Shown: in pieces, positions 44,496-53,347 of the stretch
Position numbering within the stretch: position 1 is the first letter of the stretch
Layout: each line of letters opens with the position of its first letter
Assembly: GCA_965237775.1 (NCBI GenBank)
Contig: OZ250155.1
Span: 2,914,001-2,978,000 of the forward strand
Reading direction: 5' to 3'
Length of the DNA: 64,000 bases
Source of the DNA: CATOSP01 sp965237775
GTDB taxonomy: Bacteria > Chloroflexota > Dehalococcoidia > Lucifugimonadales > UBA3495
Notes under the pieces: generated by a model
The model's database searches: none
The model's input: the letters and a program-made list of their open reading frames with translations, nothing else
What the model was told of the DNA's origin: nothing
Made by a program: the position numbers and the translations under genes

Positions 44496-47081
44496 ATGGG
44501 CGGAGACAACAGGCAGCAGACCGAAGAAGTCGCCCCACCGCCGAGCTCAAGTCAAAACCCGGCGGATCGAGTGTTGCGACTCCCGCCTCGCGCTGCGCCC
44601 TTCCAGATTAAGGGGGTTGTGGCCATTGCCGCGATGGGTCTCGTAGCGGTGGCGTTGGCCGGCCTGGTAGTTTCGTGGCATCCCGCATCAGCTCAACCGC
44701 CGGACACCGTCACAGCGCACCTCAAGCCCCACGCCGAGACAACACTCATTTCTCCTCGGGGGGAAGTCCGATTGTACATAGAACCGGGCTCGGTGGGATC
44801 GGACCGAACCCTTTTCTATCGGGTCGTCTCAGCTTGGGACATTCCAGATTTGCCACTGGGCTTCGTGGCCACCCCCAAGGTATTTGAATTCTCGATTGCT
44901 AGGGACAAGCGATTGCCCAACCGCGCTCCCTCCATACAGAAGCCCGGGCTATTGACCATCTCCCTAAGCGACGAGGAGATCGCGGTCGCGGGTTCCGACG
45001 AGTCCAGAGTGATAATTCATCATGCCGACTCAGAACAGGCCCAGTGGACACCCATTCCAACCCAAGTAGACTTTGCCTCGAACCTAGCACAGGCCCGAAT
45101 ACAGACCTTAGGAACGTTCGCGCTAACAGTCTGGTGGCCGGTGATAGTCCCGGCCAGTCCCACACCTGCCGAGCCTTATCCCAATGCCAACGCAGCAGAC
45201 CCCGGAAGAGACGCCAAACTCGCCAATCAAGAAGCGGACTTGCCTTTGGTCCCCCTATTGCAGGACCCGGACCGGTCTCCCGCCCCGACTCTCCCGGTTA
45301 TTTTGGTAGCTGAACGGACCTACTCCTCTCTTTCCCCCGCACCGAAACTTTCCGAAGACCTCAGTCTGACCTCCGTCGAATATAGTCCGCCTGCAATCAC
45401 CCTTGATACCGAGATTGTCGCGGATGAAGAGGTCTATCGACCTCCTGGACCCACACCGGTTACGCTCCCTCCACCAACGCCTCGGAAAGGCTCCCTGACC
45501 GTTAGGATGGTCCGGGCGCCCATGCCGGTCCCTACTCAAGACTGGAAATTGGAGAGAGTCTTCGCCCGAGGGGATGTGGTGAGGGTCTATGTGAAGATTC
45601 TGGGCCCTGGTCTCGTCGCGATCTCCCTGAATGGCCGGGAGACCGAGGAGATAAAGACTGTATTTCCTTACCAAATGCACGTCTTTCGAGCCGTTCCCCC
45701 TGGGACGCATACTGTAAGGGTATGGACGCCGGGGGTAGCCCGCTACGAACAGACTACACTGGTCGAACTCCATGCCCCAACACCAACCCCAAAGTCCCCA
45801 GCAACCGCAACCGTCAGGCCAACCCCAACACGTCAGCCCCGGTATCGTCTCTTCATCAACAACATCCAGGTGCCCGCACAGAACCTTATGGTCCTCATCG
45901 GGGATGGAAGCGTAACCCTGAGCCAGGCGCCTTCCCCGGACGGACGGTATGCCGCCGGAGAAAGAGTGGTGGTATTGGCCAGCCCTAAATCTGGTTGGCC
46001 GTATTCCTGGGGCGGCGTCGATAGCCATGATGGACTGTTTGGGAAGGTCCACATGGTGGCCGATAGGTTTGTCTCTGTAAAAATCGGACCACCTCCCCCC
46101 ACGCCAAAGCTCGTCTTCAAGAAGTCCCGAACCACAGTTTCTAACTTCGAATCCATCCGCGCACACGTTGTTACGCCTCGACCTACCCCTGAACCTACGC
46201 CCGTACCCGCTCCTGAACCAACACCCGAACCTACGCCCGTACCCGCTCCTGAACCAACACCCGAACCTACGCCCGTACCCACACCGGAACTTGAGGGGAA
46301 GATAGTATTCGCATCCAACAGACATGGCAATTACGAGATATACGTCGTAGACGCCAATGGGTCTGATTTGAAACGCTTGACGGAGGAGCCTGCCGATGAC
46401 CGGCATCCCGTATGGTCGCCTGACGGCTCGAAGATCGCGTTCGAAAGCCAGCGGGACGGTAACTGGGAACTCTATGTAATGGATTCTGATGGCAGCAATG
46501 TAGTGAGGCTCATCAGCAACTTGAGGGACGACCAATATCCGGCCTGGTCGCCTGACGGGACCGAGATAGCGTTCGAGTCAAACCGAGATGGACACCGCGA
46601 AATCTACTCCATGTTCCCAAACGGGCAGAGGCAGATGAACGTGTCCAGATCTCCAGAAGACGAGATCAGGCCGGAATGGTCGCCCGACGGGGCCAAGTTG
46701 GCTTTCAACCGGCCCAACGGAAACGGCCACGATATCTACACCATGGACGTTGGAAACTGGGGAATGGCCACACAGCTTACGAGCGACATTGACGCCAAGG
46801 GGCCGAAGTGGTCTCCAAACGGCGTCACGCTGGCCTTCACGATCGATGCCGGGGGGTCACCTCGAATTTTCACCATCGGTTCGGACGGGACAGGCCCCCT
46901 GTCATTGAGCCCGGACCAAAACGCATGGTCCCCGGCATGGTCACCCGACGGGTCGCACTTGGTTTACACATCAGACAAAGCCGGGAGCGAGGACCTTTTT
47001 GTGATTTCCGCCGACGGGTCCGGCCATGTCCGAATAACCGACGACCCGGGCTCCGACACGGACCCCGACTGGAAGCGATAA
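44496..47081 (+). CDS. Membrane-anchored TolB-like beta-propeller protein with proline-rich linker
   Basis: 861 residues. A membrane helix (about 41-62, VVAIAAMGLVAVALAGLVVS) precedes an N-terminal domain with LISPRGEVRLYIEPGSVGSD. A Pro/Thr-rich region follows, including EPTPVPAPEPTP repeats. The C-terminal domain has six PD40/TolB blades with the signature WSPDG and a preceding F-x-S-N/D-R-x-G-N-x-E-I-Y motif (KIVFASNRHGNYEIY, KIAFESQRDGNWELY and so on). It is probably exposed on the cell surface. No ligand is evident. The downstream paralogue has the same architecture. Confidence 0.8.
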   Translation: MGGDNRQQTEEVAPPPSSSQNPADRVLRLPPRAAPFQIKGVVAIAAMGLVAVALAGLVVSWHPASAQPPDTVTAHLKPHAETTLISPRGEVRLYIEPGSVGSDRTLFYRVVSAWDIPDLPLGFVATPKVFEFSIARDKRLPNRAPSIQKPGLLTISLSDEEIAVAGSDESRVIIHHADSEQAQWTPIPTQVDFASNLAQARIQTLGTFALTVWWPVIVPASPTPAEPYPNANAADPGRDAKLANQEADLPLVPLLQDPDRSPAPTLPVILVAERTYSSLSPAPKLSEDLSLTSVEYSPPAITLDTEIVADEEVYRPPGPTPVTLPPPTPRKGSLTVRMVRAPMPVPTQDWKLERVFARGDVVRVYVKILGPGLVAISLNGRETEEIKTVFPYQMHVFRAVPPGTHTVRVWTPGVARYEQTTLVELHAPTPTPKSPATATVRPTPTRQPRYRLFINNIQVPAQNLMVLIGDGSVTLSQAPSPDGRYAAGERVVVLASPKSGWPYSWGGVDSHDGLFGKVHMVADRFVSVKIGPPPPTPKLVFKKSRTTVSNFESIRAHVVTPRPTPEPTPVPAPEPTPEPTPVPAPEPTPEPTPVPTPELEGKIVFASNRHGNYEIYVVDANGSDLKRLTEEPADDRHPVWSPDGSKIAFESQRDGNWELYVMDSDGSNVVRLISNLRDDQYPAWSPDGTEIAFESNRDGHREIYSMFPNGQRQMNVSRSPEDEIRPEWSPDGAKLAFNRPNGNGHDIYTMDVGNWGMATQLTSDIDAKGPKWSPNGVTLAFTIDAGGSPRIFTIGSDGTGPLSLSPDQNAWSPAWSPDGSHLVYTSDKAGSEDLFVISADGSGHVRITDDPGSDTDPDWKR
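46191..46280. repeat. 36-bp in-frame tandem repeat encoding EPTPVPAPEPTP
   Basis: Two complete 36-base units (46191-46226, 46227-46262) and a partial third encode Pro-Thr-Pro-rich dodecapeptides in the linker between the N-terminal domain and the propeller. Copy number may vary between strains. Confidence 0.8.
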
Positions 47082-47113
47082 GGCGCCAGGAGTCGATTGC
47101 TGTTGGGTCCAGT

Positions 47114-48796
47114 ATGAGTGATCTGCCAGAAATACCGCCCGGCGAGCCTGGCATCTCCCAAGAAAAAGCGGAAGACCTGGCGATCTGGTACGCCGACAAC
47201 CACCAGGAGTCTGACGACCCGGCTCCTCGTAAGCGCAAAATGAAGTGGACCGTTCACCGCACAGAGGACACCGGGGACTGTTTCAAAGTCTACCTTGCAT
47301 ATCGCCCGTCAAGGATGTTCTTCAGCACTCCCGGCGCGGAGATGTTTGTTGTTTCCAAGTCTGGACAAGTCAATGGGCGGGAACTCATCAGACCGTATAA
47401 TTCGACCCTGCTTTCAACTTCAGCGGTCCTATTAACAGCGTCTGTCGTCATATTGGCCGTGGCAGGGATTTGGCTGACAAACTCAGGCCAGATTTCGAAT
47501 GCCCAACCTCCATCCGCGACGACGCACGGATTAGCGGTGGCGGTCGCGCCAGGGCACGGAGCTCACCTTGTATCTCCCCGAGGGGTGGTCCGCGTGGATA
47601 TCGCTCCCGGGTCGTTGAGCACGAAGGGAGAACTGACATTTCGCAGGGTATCTCCATTGAGCGTCACGCCTTTCCCCCAAGGTGTGGTGCCAACCAGCAA
47701 GGTATTCGATTTATCAATAGCCGACAGTGCCCACCCGGCTGGAATGCCATTGTCGCTCCTAAGGCCGGTTGTCTTGACTCTGGCGCTTAACCAAGAGGAA
47801 TTGAAAATCGCGAGTGCCAACCCGGACCGCATAGCGATTTACCACCTTGGAGGAGCCGACCAGGAATGGGAGCCGTTACCTACAGTGGTGGACTTGGAGG
47901 CAAAGACGGCACAGGCGCTCGCGGACTCCTTGAGCACTTTCGCGCTTGTTATATCGGCGATCCCGGCCTCCCCCGAAACTGTCCCGCAAAGCACGGGGTC
48001 CGACGGTCCGGCAAAGCCGTCTCCGAAACCAGCAACCGATAGTCTTGACGCAGAGGTCAAAGCTTCTTTGGATCTGTCACGCTCTACATTGGTCCCTCAA
48101 GATCAACAGCGGGAGATGGACCGACCTGGCCTGGCTTCTTTGGTCCCAAAACCTACATCGAGTCCACTGGCGGATTCACAAGAGAATCCTATGACGTCAA
48201 CGGCGGATTCGGGGGCTCCCACGGCAACTCCCACGCTGACGCCTTCACCGACACCTATAGTGGTATCGGTCCCAACCGCGTCTCCGGTGCCTCGGCCCGA
48301 ACCAATTCCGGTGAAGGAGTGGGAGTTAACTAGTGTGCGGGTATTTGGCAGCTCGGTCCGTGTGTTCGTAAAAGCGGCGAATCTCCGGTTCCCCAGCGTT
48401 TCGCTAGATGGTGTCGAATCCTCAGAGACTTATGTGTCCCCATCAACCCAAGAGCACGTTTTTCGGAGAGTGCAGCCGGGTGAGCATCGGCTCCGGGCCT
48501 GGACGGAAGGCGTCCCCTCCCATGAGGAGACAAGGGCAGTATTGGTGTCGCAGCCAACGCCGACACCGGTCCCTCCTCCAACCGTCACCCCGGCGCCGCG
48601 CTACCGCCTTCATATCAATGGAGAACCTGTCCCGCCCCGACACCTGTTAATTTGGACCGACAATGCCACTGTTAGCTTAAGCAATGCGCCTGGATATGAC
48701 GGCAGGTACGCAGTGGGTACAGAGGTCACCATTGTGGCCAGCCCGAAGCCGGGATTCTTGGCCTCCTGGGGCGGTGTGGATAGCCAGACGGGGTAA
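47114..48796 (+). pseudogene. TolB-like paralogue, 5' part, disrupted by IS66
   Basis: The frame begins MSDLPEIPPGEPGISQEK with a cytoplasmic head, has a membrane helix (STSAVLLTASVVILAVAGIW), then LVSPRGVVRVDIAPGSLS and the conserved GGVDSQTG where the first paralogue has GGVDSHDG. It is cut exactly there by an IS66 element. The 3' half resumes at 50233. With the element and one target copy removed, the frame reads DSQTGGYGSVMMVADRHVSL, so the gene was intact before insertion. Only the truncated N-terminal half can now be expressed as such. Confidence 0.85.
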
Positions 48797-50224
48797 CTGT
48801 TCAGAGTTGAGGGGATGGATTAGTTAAAACTTGCTTGGGAAGTTCGGTGCGTCGGGTCGTCGGTTATGTTAAATCAGGAGGATGGAGAACAAGGTAGACC
48901 TGAGGACGGCCAGCCGGGAGGCGCTGTTGGCGGTGATTGCGCGGCAGCAGGCGGTCATCGACGAGTTGCAGCGGCGGATAGCGGCGTTGGAAGGGGGTCT
49001 CAAGGGCAAAGGGCGGCCCGGAATGCCGGGCAACAAACCGGGTGCAAAGTCAGAGCCGGCCGAGAAGAAGGAGCCAAGAAAGCCCCGGCCCCACGGCTTT
49101 AGCCGTCGGCGCACGGTGGCGGCTCACCAGGTGGAACATGTCTTGGACTCCTGTCCGGAGTGTGGCACCGGGTTGGTTGGGGGTTGGCCGCAGCGGACTC
49201 GGGAAGTCATCGATATCCCAGTGGCTCCGGTGGAGGTCACGGAGCACGTTTTCGTGACCCGGGTCTGCCCAGTATGTGAACGGCGCCGGACCCCCAAGAC
49301 GGACTTGGGCGGTGGGGTAATCGGTCGGGGACGGTTGGGAGCCAACTTGGTCTCATTGATCGCTGGCCTGCGGGAAGAGGGCCGGTTGCCCCTTCGGACC
49401 ATCCAATGGTATCTGGAGACCGTCCACCAGTTGCGCTTGAGCGTTGGGGGAATCACCCAGGTCCTCCACGGCGTGGCCCGGCAAGCCCAACCGGCGGTGG
49501 CCGAGGTGCTGGAACTAGTCCGGACCAGCCAGGTGGTGCACGCCGACGAGACCGGCTGGCGCCAGGAGGGGGCCAATGGCTATGTCTGGACCTTCTCCAC
49601 TCCCACTGAGCGGTACTTCCTGCGCCGAGGCCGGAATAAGGAGGTGGTGGACGAGGCGCTGGGGGAGTCCTTCAGCGGGGTGTTGGTCAGCGATTTCTAC
49701 GCTGCCTATAACCACTACCCTGGCCTGAAGCAGCGGTGTTGGGCTCATCTGCTCCGGGACATCCATGACCTGAAGGCCCTCTACCCAGCAGACGCCAAGC
49801 TGGCCGGATGGGCGGCGGCAGTGCATGACCTCTACGCCCAGGCCAAGCGGTTCTCCCATCCTCAGGCAAGGAAACGCCGTCAGGCCCAACTGGAGTTGGA
49901 GCGGAAATTGTTGGCCTGCTGCCGACCCTTCCTTGATGACCCAGGGGCAGTCCAGGCCAAGCTCTGCCGGCGCATCCAGCGCTTCATCAAGGAGTTGTTC
50001 GTATTCGTAGCCGAACCGGCCGTCCCCTCGGAGAACAACGCCGCCGAGAGGAGCCTTCGTCACCTGGTGACCAGCCGCAAGATCAGCGGCGGCACCCGCT
50101 CAACCCAGGGCACCAACACCAAGATGGCTCTCGCTTCCCTCTTCGGTACCTGGCGCGCCCGAGGATTGAATCCCCTCACCGCATGCCGCCAGTTGCTCAC
50201 TTCCCCTCAACTCTGAACACTTAC
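48793..50224 (+). mobile_element. IS66-family element, copy 2, inserted in the TolB-like gene
   Basis: 1432 bp with terminal repeats GTAACTGTTCAGAGTTGAG and its near-perfect inverse at the right end. The octamer CAGACGGG is present on both sides (48785-48792 and 50225-50232), the 8-bp target duplication of IS66 elements. The single transposase gene is intact, so the copy may still be active. Insertion is recent by the perfect duplication. Confidence 0.95.
48882..50216 (+). CDS. IS66-family DDE transposase
   Basis: 444 residues, intact. An N-terminal leucine-rich helix, the zinc-finger segment (SCPECGTG and RVCPVCERRR) and the catalytic motifs VVHADETGWR and LVSDFYAAY lead to the C-terminus EPAVPSENNAAERSL. 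AGGAGG lies just upstream of the ATG. It carries out cut-and-paste transposition of the element. No tnpA/tnpB partner genes are present, so this belongs to the single-gene subgroup. It is about two-thirds identical in motifs to the decayed copy near 2 kb. Confidence 0.92.
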   Translation: MENKVDLRTASREALLAVIARQQAVIDELQRRIAALEGGLKGKGRPGMPGNKPGAKSEPAEKKEPRKPRPHGFSRRRTVAAHQVEHVLDSCPECGTGLVGGWPQRTREVIDIPVAPVEVTEHVFVTRVCPVCERRRTPKTDLGGGVIGRGRLGANLVSLIAGLREEGRLPLRTIQWYLETVHQLRLSVGGITQVLHGVARQAQPAVAEVLELVRTSQVVHADETGWRQEGANGYVWTFSTPTERYFLRRGRNKEVVDEALGESFSGVLVSDFYAAYNHYPGLKQRCWAHLLRDIHDLKALYPADAKLAGWAAAVHDLYAQAKRFSHPQARKRRQAQLELERKLLACCRPFLDDPGAVQAKLCRRIQRFIKELFVFVAEPAVPSENNAAERSLRHLVTSRKISGGTRSTQGTNTKMALASLFGTWRARGLNPLTACRQLLTSPQL

Positions 50225-50232
50225 CAGACGGG

Positions 50233-50866
50233 AGGTTACGGGAGCGTCATGATGGTGGCAGACCGCCACGTGAGCCTGGAAATCGGACTTCCTTCGCCCA
50301 CCCCCGCGGCTCCGAACATCGATCTGTACACCTCAACTCCATCTCCGACCGCGACAGCCGCTCCCACACGTAAGCCAACGGCCACACCCAAATCAACCAA
50401 GATACGACCACGTCGTTCCACTCCAACTCCTACGGCAACACCAGTTCCGACCCCGCTGCCAACGCCGTTGACGACGAACCCACGTGGAGAGAGCCTGGTC
50501 GCTTCCGACAGAGATGGGGATTTTGAGATATACATCGTCGACGCCGGTAGAACGATTTGGACGAGGTTGACCGACAACGATAAAAATGATGTCGATCCGG
50601 CTTGGTCCCACGATTGGGGGAAGGTCGTCTTCGCAACCGATCGTACAGGCAACTGGGAGATTTTCGTGATAGACCGAAATGGCAACGGTGACAACCCATT
50701 GACCAACAATCCTAGTGACGACAGGTCTCCAGCCTGGTCTCGCGATGGCAACGAGATCGTATTCGAGACCAACCGGAACGGGGAGTGGGAGACCTGGGTC
50801 ATGTGCGCTGAAGGTTCGTTGAAGAGGCCTGTAGACACACCGCTCAGAATCCCGCGCTGCTCCTGA
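50233..50866 (+). pseudogene. TolB-like paralogue, 3' part
   Basis: Continues the 47114 frame after the insertion: YGSVMMVADRHVSLEIG, a Pro/Thr-rich linker, then about three PD40 blades (LVASDRDGDFEIYIVD, VVFATDRTGNWEIFVID, IVFETNRNGEWETWVM). It has no start of its own. TGA at 50864-50866. Confidence 0.8.
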
Positions 50867-50989
50867 TAGCCCGTACGTTGAGGGTTGAGGGAAACAGGCT
50901 GGCCCTTCTCAAGCCCAGAGGTTTTTGCTCTTCTGATTGCGGTGCTATCAACGTATAATCAATCAAAAGGCCAAGTGGGAGGTGTGGTC

Positions 50990-51235
50990 ATGGCCAGCAT
51001 CACCGTGCGCAACCTCGATGAAGATATTAAGCGCCGGCTCCGAATCCGGGCCGCCGAAAACGGCCGGTCCATGGAACAAGAGGCCCGGGAGATATTGCGA
51101 GCGGCCCTAGGCCAGGAGCAACCTCCAGTCCTGAAACTCGGAACTGCGATTCACGATCTGTTTGAACCATTCGGTGGAGTGGAGTTAGAACTCCCACCGA
51201 GGGAACCAATGCGCGAGCCCCTGAAGTTCGATTGA
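50990..51235 (+). CDS. VapB/FitA-like antitoxin
   Basis: 81 residues, MASITVRNLDEDIKRRLRIR followed by AENGRSMEQEAREILRAAL: the ribbon-helix-helix FitA/StbC form, with a C-terminal toxin-binding tail. It binds DNA and its toxin and neutralises it. ATG at 50990 is preceded by GGAGG. The VapC-type gene follows 10 bases later. The toxin gene is altered by an insertion. Confidence 0.9.
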   Translation: MASITVRNLDEDIKRRLRIRAAENGRSMEQEAREILRAALGQEQPPVLKLGTAIHDLFEPFGGVELELPPREPMREPLKFD

Positions 51236-51245
51236 GCAAAGTTCG

Positions 51246-51662
51246 ATGATCGTGCTAGACACCAATGTCGTCTCGGAACTAATGCGGCCATCTCCTCAGC
51301 CTACCGTAGTCCGGTGGCTAGATGACCAACCCCCTAGCACTTTGTTCGTCACTGCTGTCACCGAGGCTGAGGTCCGAACCGGCATAGCTGTTTTACCGCA
51401 GGGCACACAGCGCTCCGGTTTAACAGACGCGGCCGAGAGAGCTTTTGGAGTATTATTCGCCGGCCGCATCCTTCCGTTCGACAGCCTGGCTGCCCGTGCT
51501 TTCGCCGCTATCTCCGCCAGTAGACGCGCTGCCGGGCGCCCAATCAGCCATGCAGACTGCCAGATCGCCGCAATCGCCCGCTCCCGGGAAGCCCAGGTTG
51601 CGACCAGGGACGCACGGGGATTCCAGGGCTGTGGAATTGACGTCATCAACCCCTGGGCACTA
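51246..51662 (+). CDS. VapC-type PIN-domain toxin, 3' end replaced by IS630 sequence
   Basis: MIVLDTNVVSELMRPSP opens the PIN domain (acidic Asp5). VTAVTEAEVRTGIAVLP, AGRPISHADCQIAAIAR and VATRDARGF carry the other acidic residues, and the native tail is GIDVINPWALV. The TA-target IS630 element begins at 51661, so the native Val-stop is lost and the frame reads into the element as a fusion. All catalytic residues are upstream of the insertion, so the toxin core may remain active. VapC family members cleave tRNA or rRNA. Confidence 0.85.
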
Positions 51663-52880
51663 GTACCGTGTCCGGCTATTTTTGACAAATATAAGAAAGT
51701 GTATAATATGAGCATTCTCTTATTGTGGGGTGTGTGGGGAATGCCGGCCAAGTTATATCGAGTGAGCTTGACTCAAGATGAGCGGGAACATCTGTCGGGT
51801 ATTACCCGGCGCGGCAAATCCTCGGGACGCAAGGTGAAACGGGCCTTGATTTTGTGTAAAGCCGATGAAGGCCTTACCGACCAGCAGGTGGCGGAAGCTC
51901 TGCTGGTGGGCCCCTCCACGGTCAGCCGGGTGCGGCAGCGTTTCGTAGAAGGCGGGTTGAGGCGCGCCCTTGATGACCTGCCTCGGCCCGGGCAACGGCG
52001 CAAGCTTGATGGAAAGCAGGAAGCTCACCTGGTGGCCGTGGCCTGCAGCGCACCCCCGGAAGGGCACACCCGCTGGACGTTGCAATTGCTTGCCGACCAA
52101 GCGGTGGAACTCGAGTTGACCGGCTCCATCTCCCGAGAGACGGTCAGGCAGGTGTTAAAAAAAACGAACTCAAGCCCTGGCGGAAAAAGGAGTGGTGCAT
52201 CCCCAAGGTAAGCGCCGAGTTCGTAGCCTGCATGGAGGACGTGCTGGACCTCTATCTGGACCTCTATGCGGAACCCTATGACCCCAAGCGGCCCGTAGTC
52301 TGTTTCGACGAGACCTCCAAGCAGTTGGTGGCCGAGAAGCGGGAGCCCATCCCGGCCAAGGCGGGACGGCGGGAGCGGTTTGATTACGAGTACCAGCGCA
52401 ACGGAACCCAGAACTTGTTCATGATTTGTGAGCCACTGGCGGGCTGGAGGCACGTGGCCGTGACCGAGCGTCGCACCATGGAAGATTTCGCCCATCAGAT
52501 GCGCTGGCTGGCGGATGCCGCTTACCCGGAAGCGGAGAAGGTCCGGGTGGTGCTGGATAACCTGAACACTCATAGACCCGCCTCCCTGTACCAGACCTTT
52601 GAGCCAAAGGAGGCCAGACGGGTGATCCAGCGGCTGGAGTTTCACTATACTCCCAAGCACGGAAGCTGGCTCAACATGGCGGAGATCGAGTTCAGCGTCT
52701 TCAGCAACCAATGTTTGAACCGCCGCATTGAAGATGAGGGATCGCTCAAACGGGAAATTGCAGCCTTGGAGACCGAACGAAATCAGGCTGGGGCAACCAT
52801 CGACTGGAGATTCTCTACCACCGATGCCCGGAACAAGCTTCGGCGTATCTATCCATCGGTTTCACCCTGACGCGGTACTA
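51661..52880 (+). mobile_element. IS630-family element inserted in vapC
   Basis: About 1.2 kb, bounded by TA (51661-51662 and 52879-52880) with inverted ends GTACCGTGTC and its inverse GACGCGGTAC. Target TA duplication is the IS630/mariner rule. Inner transposase is in two overlapping frames. On excision the native VapC end (ALV-stop) is restored exactly. Confidence 0.9.
51708..52870 (+). CDS. IS630-family transposase, two frames joined by probable -1 frameshift
   Basis: OrfA (from MSILLLWGVW or MPAKLYRVSL) carries the helix-turn-helix DEGLTDQQVAEALLVGPSTV and ends at 52211. OrfB starts in the -1 frame and holds the DDE domain: CFDETSKQLVAEK, VLDNLNTHRP and HGSWLNMAEIEFSVF. A run of eight A (52157-52164) in GTTAAAAAAAACG lies in the overlap and a -1 slip there gives VLKKNELKPWRKKEWC, a continuous protein. 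Programmed frameshifting is common in IS630 elements. A TTGACA and TATAAT pair (14-base spacing) precedes OrfA. It also reads in frame from the VapC gene. Confidence 0.85.
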
Positions 52881-52976
52881 GTTTAAGGAACACTCCGGGC
52901 AAGCGAGGCTTTTTCTAGGCTGGCGCCGATCGCGGTCCAAATTTGGTTCCATGCGATGCCAAAAGGCGGCGCGATG

Positions 52977-53006
52977 TTGACATGGGAAGCAAGGTGCTGT
53001 TACGCT
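52977..53006 (+). promoter_or_regulatory. Candidate promoter of the ilv-leu operon
   Basis: TTGACA at 52977-52982, an 18-base spacer, and TACGCT at 53001-53006, just ahead of the T-box leader. Perfect -35, weak -10. Confidence 0.45.
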
Positions 53007-53012
53007 TCGAAC

Positions 53013-53312
53013 GTAGAAAATTGACGTAATCCGCGATGAAAGGGAGTAGTAAGGGTACACTGCCTTAGAGAGTCGGCGATTGGTGAAAGTCCGGCGGCAG
53101 CAAGGCCCCCAACTCGCCCCGGAGCGACCCGCTTGAACTAAGAGTAAAGCGTGGCGGTTGACCCCGTTAAACGTCTCCAAGCTGTTCCGAATGATAGACC
53201 ACTCCATTCAGGGGTGAGCAGCGGCGCGTAGCCAGGCTCGCATCTATTCGGAAAAGAAGGGTGGTACCGCGGGATATCAAGCCCGTCCCTTCAGGGGATG
53301 GGTTTTTTCTTG
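53013..53312 (+). promoter_or_regulatory. T-box riboswitch leader of the ilv-leu operon
   Basis: Contains the stem I elements AGAGAG and GATTGGTGAAAG, and the T-box AAGGGTGGTACCGCGGGA (53257-53274), which pairs with the uncharged tRNA 3' end. The intrinsic terminator CCCGTCCC/GGGGATGGG plus six T lies at 53282-53308. The specifier position, in GCTTGAACTAAGAG, reads CTA (53138-53140) after GAA: a leucine codon. Uncharged tRNA-Leu would then favour antitermination. The specifier reading is the less certain part; AAC is the alternative frame. Confidence 0.9.
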
Positions 53313-53347
53313 TCTTATTTTCTTCGAATTCGTACTAAGGATATGAG

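Noticed and set aside
45255..46535. A 426-codon minus-strand open frame opposite the TolB-like gene
   Set aside because: It arises from the codon periodicity of the Pro/Thr-rich sense gene.
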